A DNA stretch of 64,000 nucleotides from Limnephilus marmoratus. Its lineage: Eukaryota > Arthropoda > Insecta > Trichoptera > Limnephilidae. Both the position numbers and the translations under genes were made by a program. Below the pieces are notes generated by a model that was not told the origin of the DNA, searched no databases, and saw nothing but the letters and a program-made list of their open reading frames with translations. This document shows positions 43,001 to 52,038 of the stretch, one piece after another. Every line of letters starts with the position of its first letter. Positions within the stretch are counted from its first letter, which is position 1. The stretch is from assembly GCA_917880885.1 (NCBI GenBank), contig OU862918.1, positions 28,915,988 through 28,979,987 of the forward strand. Direction: 5' to 3'.

Positions 43001-44195
43001 TCAATTCCGAGCCATTAATCACAACAGTAAATAATAACTTGTTTTTGATATTATTGTATTCCACGGTAAAACAAGCACTACCTACAAGATTAAGTGGTTT
43101 ACCATCGTATCCAGATAAAGTACGCTTATCAGGTGACAATGTTACATCCCTAAAATATCGGTTGAAAATAAAATCCGGCATGACCGACATACTGGCGCCT
43201 GAATCAATCATAGCGGCACATTTTAATTTATTAATTATTATATTAGCCCTAAACGGATTAATGTAAGAAATCCTATTAATAACCTTCTCCCGGGATTGTT
43301 CAAAAATCGGATAAACATTGTGATTCTTACAGAATTTCTTCAAATGCCCTATTTTGTGACAATTAAAACATTTTGCATTCTTAAATTTACAATATTTTTC
43401 TAAATGTGATTCACCGCAAATGGTACATTTTTTAATATTCGAGAATCCTCTCGGCTCGGGACTTTTCGACCGCGAAGATGACCTCCGGAAACCTTGAGTT
43501 TTATCAGGAAGTGAATCTCTCCCCGGCGAATACGAGCGATTAATTGAATTCACGCCGCCCGACGTCCCTACGGAAATTTCTGATTTAATTTCCGGAACTA
43601 GATTATCTAAAACTGAAACCGTTATTGCTAATTCTTCCATTTTGTTAAACGTTAATTTAGTCCTCTCGAGAAAAATTTTTTCCTTGGCTCGGCCCGGCAA
43701 AATGCCGATTGCAAAAACATCAGCTAAACATTCCGGTAAACGCGTTCCGAACTCACAAAACGAAGATAATCCTCGTAAACGCACTGCAAAATCCCTGACT
43801 GATTCACCAAGCGATAGCTTGGCCTGATAAAAATTTTCTCGTTCCTTGAACACCGATCGCGGTCTGGAACAATGTTTCTCAATTAATTCTATTAACTGAT
43901 CGAATGCCACGTCTGTAACTTTAGAAGGAAAACATAAGTTGATCAAAAGAGTTAATGTCTCCGCTTCTAGAAGATTTAGCAAATATGCGCGTTTCTGTGA
44001 AGCATCTAACTTAGTCGTTTTTATGTCATCACGAATTAGAAGGAACTGTTCTAACCTCAGGCGAAACAAACTCCAATCCCCATTAACGTGAGAGAACCTG
44101 GAAATTCCGCCCGATTCCATGATCGCCCACACCAAAAAAAAACACACCCGGCAACAATAACACCTTCCAGAAAAAGAAACAAAACAACCTGACAC
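40083..44195 (-). CDS. Gypsy gag-pol polyprotein
   Basis: This is 1,370 codons without interruption. Approximate order by residue: Gag-like region (30-230); two CCHC-type knuckles (CTICGESHLEKYC and CFNCHKIGHLKKFC, 258-290); an aspartic protease with IDSGAS (about 332); reverse transcriptase with DLRQAFSQLELAD (about 552) and YLDD (about 612); RNase H with LYTDAS (about 755); an integrase HHCC zinc module (HRSHLG...CSDCSLSK, about 980-1,015); and a DDE core with LDYCGPL, SDNGS and NGLAENA (about 1,045-1,131). The first 25 residues are Cys/Phe-rich, and the ATG at 44,120 (MESGGISRF) is the likelier start. Gag and pol share one frame, as in several insect Gypsy lineages. Confidence 0.95.
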   Translation of the reverse strand: MSGCFVSFSGRCYCCRVCFFLVWAIMESGGISRFSHVNGDWSLFRLRLEQFLLIRDDIKTTKLDASQKRAYLLNLLEAETLTLLINLCFPSKVTDVAFDQLIELIEKHCSRPRSVFKERENFYQAKLSLGESVRDFAVRLRGLSSFCEFGTRLPECLADVFAIGILPGRAKEKIFLERTKLTFNKMEELAITVSVLDNLVPEIKSEISVGTSGGVNSINRSYSPGRDSLPDKTQGFRRSSSRSKSPEPRGFSNIKKCTICGESHLEKYCKFKNAKCFNCHKIGHLKKFCKNHNVYPIFEQSREKVINRISYINPFRANIIINKLKCAAMIDSGASMSVMPDFIFNRYFRDVTLSPDKRTLSGYDGKPLNLVGSACFTVEYNNIKNKLLFTVVINGSELIVGRDFMEAFNLKIVPVMDNSVSTIKDKIEMIYNEFPEVFSPGLGKFSKHKVSFKVNKEARPVFFNARPVPFAIKEKIERELEAMVADGIISPVTSSEYASPIVPVIKKNGNVRICVDYKRSLNLMTDLERYPLPSINEVVHKVSSGKVFAKLDLRQAFSQLELADFCKKYTTINTHLGLFQYNRLVFGFKSAPAIFARTIASCLQGLKGVAFYLDDIIISGVNELDLVYNIQAVCARLRECGLRVNTDKCEFFVESVEFLGYVISGSGIQPQPNKLEAIKNAPYPTDVHKLKSLLGFLNFYRNFIPRMSSILEPLHNLLKKGVEWNFSEDCKVAVDTIKELMGNNTILTNYFPDLPVKLYTDASTCGLGAALMHVFKDGTMRPIEFASRSLTTAEKKYSILDLEALAIVFGLNKFFLYLFGREFTLCVDNMPLLRILGEHKNIPVLAANRLQRYGIILAGFSYKTEFVKSCNNQADFLSRLPLKDTVEGFKDDCGTDFVCFIENCDHVNFQAVVLATAADSELQLVFRYLRQGWPKRVNRDSSIWKYWLKRNELSIVEDCLFWQHRIVIPVSLQRQVLDLLHRSHLGIVKMRGISKTYFWWTSLNKDLEEVVQSCSDCSLSKQSPPKSQLTVWPNPGKAWSRVHLDYCGPLAGKMFLVVCDSFSKWLDCIEVQKADSTHTIMELRKIFSNFGNPELIVSDNGSVFTSEEFRVFLKENNIKLMTSPVKHPQSNGLAENAVKISKMFLKKLLINGKFPLDYNVKLLNFLVDYRNSFHCSTGIEPAVLLVGRRLRSTFDSLLPVKNGEDFSEKVKEANVNISKAQSDQVRLYRGVKTRVFKVGQKCLTKDYRHDNKVVWAKGVVSRKLGKKVYIIKIGNTYVTWKRHVDQMREMSVSWKEDGKIAQHPASEILRNEPHELETATLLRGLTGCSPDSRLVGEEVVSEQARQQRPWSGRLRSSHKAPTTSRGDGTT

Positions 44196-44244
44196 CAGGA
44201 ACCGGCGCCTTTGCAGTCCAGGCGCCCAGCCGCTTCCAGGATTA

Positions 44245-44405
44245 TCAATACCGGGCTGGCCTTAGTTACCCAGGGTCCCGTAATTTCCTCTTCTCCACTG
44301 TATATTACCGGGCTGGACTTAGTTACCCAGGGTCCCGTAAGTAATTTTCCTCTTCTTTCCTGTATTACCGGGCTGGACTTAGTTACCCAGGGTCCCGTGA
44401 TTTTC
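44245..44405 (-). repeat. Three tandem leader repeats in the Gypsy 5' UTR
   Basis: A block of about 36 bp (core TTAGTTACCCAGGGTCCCGT on the plus strand) occurs three times at about 57-61-bp spacing between the 5' LTR and gag. It makes a spurious repetitive frame with GPWVTK. It may be a packaging or regulatory leader, or simple slippage. Confidence 0.8.
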
Positions 44406-44591
44406 CTCTTCTTTCCTCCTTCTCCACTGTCTCCTATTATGCCCTGAAAATCTCCTGATGGATGGCACTTCAGCGATGCCCCAAGTGATTTATTGTCACC
44501 TTCGGGAGATTTTTGCAAGTCACGATCCCTGTCACGACTTGCCGCAATCTGATAAACAGTCTGGCGTGTACTCCTTTTTAGCTGCGCCACT

Positions 44592-44865
44592 TGTGATGTC
44601 CTGTACTGCAGGTAATACTGGGCCCTTTATCTCCAGTATCGCTCTTGGATGTCTTCAAGGTTATTTATTAAAAACACGTAGTATCTTTGATACACGGAGA
44701 CTGTTTATTGGAATATAATATTTACAGTGTTGGCTGTAAGCCGCCTAACGAGAAAGACGCCGCACGAGCTCTGTGCTCGCTATTATATTGTGCCGATGTC
44801 CGGCCGCTTCGGCTAGGTTCGGTATTCCCGAACCTACCCGACAGATACTCATTACCAACACTACA
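44592..44865 (-). repeat. Gypsy 5' LTR
   Basis: This is 274 bp, the counterpart of 39,677-39,950. It would hold the promoter and polyadenylation signals. Confidence 0.95.
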
Positions 44866-45165
44866 CTTACTCAAACTAATTAATTTTAAAATACCACCCA
44901 GAACAACTAGGCTTAACGACTTATTCCACATTAACCGGACACGTACAAATGCTGGTGTCAGGGATCCAATCAGAAGAATGTGCGAATTGTTTAATAAAAA
45001 CCACAACCTTAAGGATTTCGATACTTTATTTATCAATCAATCAGTGAGAAATAGTTGGGGTGCAGGCGAATTCTCAAGTTATTGTTCATAATATTATTTT
45101 GTTAATTATTGTCTGTATCTGTGTTTTCTCCTTAAATAAAATAAAATAAAAAAAATAAAAAAACC
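44866..45165 (+). pseudogene. LINE RT C-terminus and 3' end, right of the Gypsy insertion
   Basis: The frame reads LINFKIPPRTTRLNDLFHI, DPIRRMCELFNKNHNLKDFD and a stop at about 45,091, the usual end of jockey-like RTs. An (AAATA)n-type A-rich tail follows at 45,134-45,163. It is the same element as 39,600-39,676. Confidence 0.75.
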
Positions 45166-45480
45166 CACAACTGCGGAATACGATAGATTGAACAATAAAA
45201 GTATTGTGTTGAAAAGGGCGAACAATAATTGGAAAACTCCCATCCTAATACGAAGCACGCATTACCCAGCAGTAAATTTCATCTCATTGCGAATGGTAAT
45301 GAGGACACAATCATCATTACAATCAATACAACGCGCTGTAGGGCAATGAGCCGCGTAACAAATCACTGTGAATTCAACAACAAACGTCAATGGAGGAATC
45401 GAGAAGCATTGTGCAAAATTTAATTTGGAAAAAAAAACATCGACAGCCGTGCAACAATGTAGGAATTAGTGCGGCCTCAC

Positions 45481-46357
45481 CTCTTCTAATTTCCGTGCCA
45501 CCGACACGAATGAAGCTTCCGTCGAATCGTCGTTAGAGTCCTTGTTCCGTCCGTTGTTGTATTTAGTCAACATGTCTATGACTTCTCGGAGTTTCTTGGC
45601 CTTCATGTCTTCGACAGACGAAGCATTCGACCCTTCAAAAGAGTGAACACTTCGCGGACTGCTATCCATCAAAGGTCTAGTAGAATCATGTTCAGGGTCG
45701 TCCACGATGTCTTTTTCCACAGTGGATTCTGAGCATAAATTAACGGTATCGTCATCCGAAACGGAGAGTGGTCTTTCGGCTTGTTGGATGATATCCATAT
45801 AAGGCAGAGAGTTGTCTCTGAAAAAGTCGGGCGGAGGAGAAGCTGGTGATTCAGAATCGTCATCGAAATCAATTTGCCTCCCTTTCATATAATCTGTGTC
45901 AGGTGATATGGATTGGTCGCTCTCCCTCTTGTCGTTGCATTTATTCTTTTTGTTCTTTTTGCGTAAATTTAGACCACTTCCTGGCATGAATACTTGGTTG
46001 CTAAATAGAAACTGTATTTGCGGCACGGCTTGTGATATCAGTTGTGCATTGTTGTTGTTGGTGCCAGTTTCTGGCAGGGACCTTCTTTTAGGTTTAGGTT
46101 CGGTTTTGGATCTGTCGTTTTTGCAGCTGAGTTTGTTGTCTGGGGAAAGGCTGGATTTGTCGGAGGTTTTCTCGAAGCCCAAGGAGATGTTTGGTCCGAG
46201 GGATCGCCTTGCCCTGAAGTCAGCGAGAGCCTGCAGGTACTCTCTTGTCCTGATTGGGTCCCCGTCTGCGGGAGACCCCTCTGGAGTCTTCATGTCCGAG
46301 TGAGGTGAAGAGACCATACTTACGTGGGAATCGCTACTACGGCGGTTAGTTCTGTCT
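45481..46357 (-). CDS. Ser/Asp-rich exon, possibly upstream part of the pseudokinase gene
   Basis: The acceptor is TTTTGTTTCAG before 46,357 and the donor is GAAGAG|GTGAGG. It enters in phase 2 and leaves in phase 0. It encodes 292 residues: TRTREYLQALADFR-like helix (DPIRTREYLQALADFRARRS), a basic run (LRKKNKKNKCNDKRE), acidic SPDTDYMKGRQIDFDDDSES, and a final helix VEDMKAKKLREVIDMLTKYN. No named domain is visible. Strand and character match the pseudokinase tail, and its phase-0 end can join the exon at 31,081. It could equally be a different gene. Confidence 0.65.
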
Positions 46358-48047
46358 CTGAAACAAAAGAAAAAAGTAAATAAGTTAGTTAGAAAAATAC
46401 GATCGCCAAATAGTGAACATAAACATAAAATAAAGTCCCACTGTCTACTCCTACGCGGAAACTGTATTGCATCGCGTAAAAAGCGAATTTCAAAAAGCAT
46501 TTAGGTATTATAAATGACCAGAACTTCGCAAAATAATAAATGGCGATAAAAATGCTGCTGCCGGAAGTGGTCTTTTGTTTTCCGGCAATTAAAGGAAGTA
46601 TGGTGATATTATTTACAATGTGAAATGCTTGAAAGCCGTTTGGCTCCGGCAGTCGTGAACTTTTTGCCCGCTCTGGGTTATGTAATTAACATAGCTCTGC
46701 CAACGCGAGTCTGGCATGACCCTCCTCAAATGCGCGTTTTAAAAAGTTGATTCAGCCTAAGCTTTTATAAAACCAAAAAGCCCAAAGTACTACATGAGCG
46801 AAATTCATACGGAATTACGAAAGTATAAAATAAATTCAAAGAATAATGCAATAGGACTTCAAAAATGATGTAATCTTTTAGTTTTATTCCGAGCAAGCAG
46901 GAACTGAAAGCATGAGCTAATTACTAGTAGGCATAATTAAATTTATACGATTTGAACTGACTTGCTCTTCGAGTGAATACGGATTTGCATTTGCAATAAA
47001 ATTCACAGCAGTAACAATAAGTGCTCTTTTCAATATATAATACATATTTAACAGATGTAAAATGACACTAAGACATGTACCTACCTATAAAAAGCAAGGC
47101 AAAACAGAATTAGTAACTCGATTTATTAATTATTGTATATCGGGGCCTTTGCACAACACTGTTATTGTGCTTAAAAATATTCTCGGAAAACAAAATTAAA
47201 TGGTAAGGAGACATGTGAACTATAAGTGAACTATAAAAAGATAAAAAATAACAAGAGACACATAGGTAATGTTAAAAATAGTAATTTAAATTCTATTGAA
47301 CAAAAAAAAATCATAACAAAGATTAAAATATAAAGACTTTAATTTGTAGGTACGCATTGTTATACGAGTACTTCAAACGTCCACGGAACAATAATAATTA
47401 TTGCCAGGATTATGCAGTCTTTGTACGGGCAAAAAATGTACAAAACGAATTATACTTCTCGTTATTATACAAATGTACCACAAAGTTCACAGTCCAATCT
47501 GCCAAGTGTTGCCAAAAGGTAAGAGCGTAGTAATAAGAAGAGTTAAATTAATTATATTATAAGATAAAGATAACCAAAAAGAGGTGACAGATTCACAAAA
47601 TTTCCTCAAAAAACTGAAAACATTTCATGTACCTACCCAATGTAAAATCTCCACATACGTATAAAAAGTTAAAAAAAAAAAAATTTAAGTCTTCGACGGT
47701 AAAACGGCTCATACCGCGAAACTACCATTCATGAAAAAAAAACATTTTTATAGCATAATTCATTTGGCATTTTCACGAGAATTTGGTTCCATAGAACAGG
47801 CAACCTGCGCTAGGAAAGTGTATCGAATATAATAATAATAAATAACACTTGTTCATATTTTAAACATTTTCGGTTATTTTGCAAAACTATTACTATGTTA
47901 TTTATGCTATATAAATGTACCCTACGTAATGTAATAAATAAATAAAAAAGTATATGTAACGAAATAACAGATTAAAATTAATAATTTATTTATGGCAATT
48001 TGTATATGACATTCTACATTTACGATTAATCTTTACTACGAATCAGT
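46358..48047. other. AT-rich upstream/intronic stretch
   Basis: This is probably intron or 5' flank of the exon at 45.5-46.4 kb. No element, RNA gene or further exon was recognised. Confidence 0.4.
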
Positions 48048-48050
48048 TTA

Positions 48051-48349
48051 GGGGTCGTCCATTAACCACGTGATGTTTTTTTAGCAACTTTTTAACCCCC
48101 CCCCCCTGGTGATATGTGGTGAGGTTTTAGACTAACCCCCCCCCCCCCCCCCCCCTCAAAATCACGTGTATTTTTTTTAGGATATTCTTGGTCGAAGAGT
48201 ACAAAGTATTTTGAAATTTTGAGAATATTATCACTAAAATAAATACACGTGATTTCTCATTTCCCCCCCGCCCCCCGTCGTGATATTTCGTGATTTTTTC
48301 CGAACCCCCCCCCCCCCTTTCGAGCCTCACGTGATTAATGGACGACCCC
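48051..48349. mobile_element. Harbinger-type MITE with poly(C) tracts (TIR GGGGTCGTCCATTAA)
   Basis: GGGGTCGTCCATTAACCACG is matched inverted at the right (CACGTGATTAATGGACGACC). TTA flanks both sides (48,048-48,050 and 48,350-48,352). The interior has three to four C homopolymers of up to about 22 nt and repeated ATCACGTG. Confidence 0.85.
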
Positions 48350-48352
48350 TTA

Positions 48353-48503
48353 GGGAACGTACCCATACTACGTGACCTGTTGGGGGGGGGTCTTTAAAAT
48401 ACCACGCTTGGTACAAATGAGCGGCGGCGTCCTTAGGTTTTTGGTCACCGGGGGGGAGGTTAAAAATTGCAAAAAGTTGGTCACGTAGTATGGGTACGTT
48501 CCC
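48353..48503. mobile_element. Harbinger-type MITE, 151 bp (TIR GGGAACGTACCCATAC)
   Basis: GGGAACGTACCCATACTACG is matched perfectly at the other end through GTGACC. TTA flanks at 48,350-48,352 (shared with the neighbouring MITE) and 48,504-48,506. Confidence 0.88.
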
Positions 48504-48758
48504 TTATATTATGGATCCCAAAAAAATGTTTTGGACAAATTGAAGATTTACCCATCAATTCGCTTGAGTAGAATTAGAATAAAGTTGTTAATTACATCAT
48601 AAAAAATTTAAGTGTAAACTACCAAAAAATATATTTTTATTATAAATGTACGAACGCATATTACAAACTAAAAAATTAAATATTTATATGTATATATATA
48701 ATGGCTAAGATCATCTGTGACAGTTTCTCTTGATTAATTTTTTCTTTCTTTAAAATTA

Positions 48759-49061
48759 CAAGTAGACCCGGCCACACGTTGCTGTGGCTAACGGAACACA
48801 ACGCCATTACCCAATCTTTAAACCAACGCCATCTGTTAATTTGCATACATATCAAATCCATACCGCCCGCTTGCCTGCCCGCTCCCTTTATATATTGTAT
48901 ATTTCAACCAATTTACACAAAACCTTGATTAATTACATACCTAAACCTTCCTCGTGAATCACTCTATCTATTGGTGAAAATCGCATGAAAATCCGTTGCG
49001 TAGTTTAAAAGATCTAAGCGTACAGACAGCGGGAGCGACTTTGCTTTATACTATGTAAAGA
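48759..49061 (-). mobile_element. Helitron-like non-autonomous element
   Basis: On the minus strand it starts A|TCTTTACATAGTATAAAG and carries ACGGATTTTCATGCG and CACCAATAGATAGAGTG. It ends GCCAC..GTGTGGC hairpin, GGGTCTA and CTTG|T. It is a close relative of 6,093-6,387. The final CTTG departs from CTRR by one base. Confidence 0.72.
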
Positions 49062-51085
49062 TTCACAAAAAATCCACCTTTGTGCTAAAATTCAGCGTTT
49101 CAGTCACTGTTTGCCAAACGTTTTTTATGCCTATTACCTATATTCGTGGTGATATAAGGCTCACTAAGAATATACACATTTTAAGCTTGTGATAGCTTAA
49201 TTGCTTCCGATAGAGAAGTTGATAGTTGAGTTCATATAAACGTATGTACCCCAACTAGCAGATACTAGTGATTGAAGGGATTGACCTTAGTAAGCAAATC
49301 ACAATGCCAGGTACAAAATGACAGATAAACACGGACATATGAATATATCTGGACCTGCCCTAAGTGATAAAAACGTATTATTTCCCCCTCCACATGGCGC
49401 CGGCTGTAGCTCCTCCTTGGAACCGGCTCGCTCCATGGGGAGGGGATATAGCCTCGCTTGCATCTAAAATGTGTGACGTCATCATTCTTGCCGTGAACAG
49501 CGAGAAGCTGACATCCATACATTTAACGAAATAACGGCAGCTTGTGCTATACAATATATCTACGTATCAATATGCACATAGCAAATGTGGGCGGTACTCC
49601 AATGTGCTCGTCGCTGGTTACAGGGGTAAGTAAATTATGAAACATTTGTAAAAGTGTTTTAACTAAACACGGCAAGAAAATATTGATATGTGTATTGGCG
49701 CGAGTCTTTTTGGAGCGAGCATTTGGCCTTAGCAAATAAGTTTTGAACGTGGCAAGCAATTCGCGCTCCCATGTAAAAAGGTCTATTCATTCAAAGCAGA
49801 TTTTGCTTTTAAGAACTAAATGGTGATATTGTAATGCGAGATGCCTATATACTGTCAGATTGATTGTTCAACGAATGACAGTCATCTTTCCCCTCTTGCT
49901 CTCCATAGTTTGGTTTTACCCCTCATCTGTAACTGCTTGTCTATCCATTTGGATGTCTATGCAGATAAACAATTTCATTAGCCTAGGAGCCTTAGCAAGA
50001 ATCACCGCTGAGGTCAAAACATCATTACAATAGTATCCATTAGTCATTCGATCAAAACAGAAGCCGATACAAATGAACCGTTAAAAGAGTTTCAGAAGAA
50101 ATTAGAAAGTTTAGGCATTCGGTATTCGGTCCTTTGGAGCGTGGTTCAAATGTTCCGAGAGGCCGGAAGAATGAAAATTGGTCTGCGGCGGGGTTCATGA
50201 TCCGTGAACCGATAATTTACCTAGTGCCTAGTGCCTGGTCCCTTGTATTGGAGTTCTTTGGGGAATCTTATTGTGAGAAGAAATAATAGTTCTTTGTAAC
50301 CTGCAGTCAAGGCTGACCCAGTTTAATTCTATCTGTTTCACATCACATAACTACAATATTACTTAAATATTTGTCGACTTTGTATATTTTTACAAATTAA
50401 AAATATCCATTGCATAACATCTCTTTCAATATTGTTAACGTATACAATGTAACTTAAAACTTTAAGCTAATAATTGACTTAAGACGACAATATACCCTAA
50501 AATATATACAGAATCTTAACGACGAAAGTAAAGAAACCGTATATACAAATTGTGACTCGCGACCCGTGCACTGGACGGACCTACTGTCGAATTTGACGTA
50601 TCAAAGAAAAGAAGAAGAAGATACATAATGTGGGAATCTTAACGACGTAAGTGAAGAAAGCGTGTAAACAAATATATGCCGCGGCACAGCGTATTGTACG
50701 AAGGAGCGGTCGAATTCACCCTAGCAGGCCTGGAGATTCGACCTTTCTGCCGCGTTCATTTTAATTAATTCTGAAGAACGTGCTACAAATATTTAAAATG
50801 TGTCTCCATGTTGTCCTCCCGAAATTATTAATTCATCGTCTAGAAAAATAAAATTTGGTGCTTACCGCTAACTTTATAGTTAAAAAACGGGTTATATAGT
50901 TTTAAAATCGTTGTACGTAAAATATATTAATGGTAAGGTACTGTTTTTATTAATCTAATATATAAATAACTCGCATTTCTTGTGCGGCATGGAAATAAAA
51001 TAGTTATTATAGTTACGGATTCACCGGAAATGATTAAAATGTGAGTTTTGAGCGTACAAAAATTATTAGGATTGTGTACCGCCTT
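49062..51085. other. Long stretch without recognisable genes
   Basis: A pair of imperfect direct repeats spaced about 122 bp (ATCTTAACGACG...AAAGTAAAGAAA at 50,514 and GTAAGTGAAGAAAGCG at 50,636) is the only structure I see. Confidence 0.4.
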
Positions 51086-51255
51086 AACCCTTAATTTACC
51101 CGGTGGGTCCCTGGGACTCCATTGAAAACCTTCAGCGCTCATAAAACCGTTAGTTTTTGTAATTATAAATTGTGCGTTCCAGTACCTTCACGCTGTGATG
51201 CGTGATGCGTTAATTCCGTAAAGAGCGGACGTCGATGCGCGCGGCTCCGATTGGT

Positions 51256-51304
51256 AAGTAATCACGCTAGTGGAGTCCGTGGGACTCCACTAGCGTGATT
51301 ACTT
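51256..51304. repeat. Perfect 23-bp hairpin with 3-nt loop
   Basis: AAGTAATCACGCTAGTGGAG followed by TCC, a GTG loop, and the exact complement. GGGACTCC also occurs at 51,111, and TTAA-bounded sequence (51,085 to about 51,680) could be a piggyBac-like MITE, but the ends are not convincing. Confidence 0.85.
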
Positions 51305-52038
51305 TTTTTTGTTCGAACCATGTTCTTTTTTTTTAGTTTTTTTTTTATAAGAATTGATTACGTTTTTGTTGTATTTCTTTAAAAAATTGTTTAGTTTTGA
51401 AATGTTAAGACTAGAAATTAGGTTCGCAATTTTGTTACAAAATCACACGTCGCCACAGATCACGCTGTCGTCACAGGTCGCGCGCTGTTTCGTGTATTAC
51501 CGTTCAGTTGGAACGAGGAGGAATGCTTATAACGTTACCCGCTTTACTATACTCGACTACTTAGTCATGAGTATGATGAAAAAATATTTTTATTGTTTAA
51601 TTAAAACAAAAAAAAACATCACCGGACAACAAAATGACGTGCACATTTTTACTCCAATATGCTCAGGAAATCGCTGGTTAAAATCCTTCGTGTATGTGCG
51701 GTCTATTAGATACACCTGTATAACATTATTTTCAAGTAAAAATAAAGGAATTTAAAAAATACTGAGATAATATCATAATTGTCAGCAGATTGCGTAGCTA
51801 AGTGACGAAATTTTGTTTGTTTATTTTGATTATATGGCACAATGGTAGGGGTCACATTAAATGTGAATGAAGCCGAGTGTGTGTCAAGGTTCTCTGCCTA
51901 CCCTTACGGGAAAACGGCGTGATTAGTAGATACCAAAAAGACAATAACAATTTATAACTTATAACAATAATCATCGGAGATATTAATCTGAATATTGCTA
52001 ATGATTACTACTCTAACGATAAAGATAACTATCTAAAT

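Larger units (their letters stand above)
39677..44865 (-). mobile_element. Ty3/Gypsy LTR retrotransposon, full length, probably young
   Basis: Two 274-bp LTRs (39,677-39,950 and 44,592-44,865) look identical. They begin TG and end CA and are bracketed by a perfect 5-bp TSD (CTTAC). Transcription is on the minus strand, so the right LTR is 5'. A primer-binding region starts just after it (AGTGGCGCAGC), and a purine tract (GAAGGAGGGAGAGA) precedes the 3' LTR. One long gag-pol frame is intact, and I see no env-like gene. Identical LTRs and an open frame suggest recent, possibly competent, insertion. It sits inside an older LINE fragment. Confidence 0.95.

Noticed and set aside
40115..43827. Plus-strand open frames across the Gypsy region
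   Set aside because: They are antisense shadows of the 1,370-codon gag-pol frame.
44057..44590. 177-codon frame with repeated GPWVTK units upstream of gag
   Set aside because: It reads through the Gypsy leader, overlaps gag in another frame, and its repetition comes from three tandem leader blocks.
49265..49759. Two minus-strand open frames of 70-85 codons
   Set aside because: They have no splice context, no domain and repeat-like neighbours. Chance frames of this length are expected.
51085..51681. piggyBac-like MITE bounded by TTAA
   Set aside because: The two ends (CCCTTAATTTACCC and CCAGCGATTTCC going inward) do not form a convincing inverted repeat, although the TTAAs and internal hairpin are suggestive.
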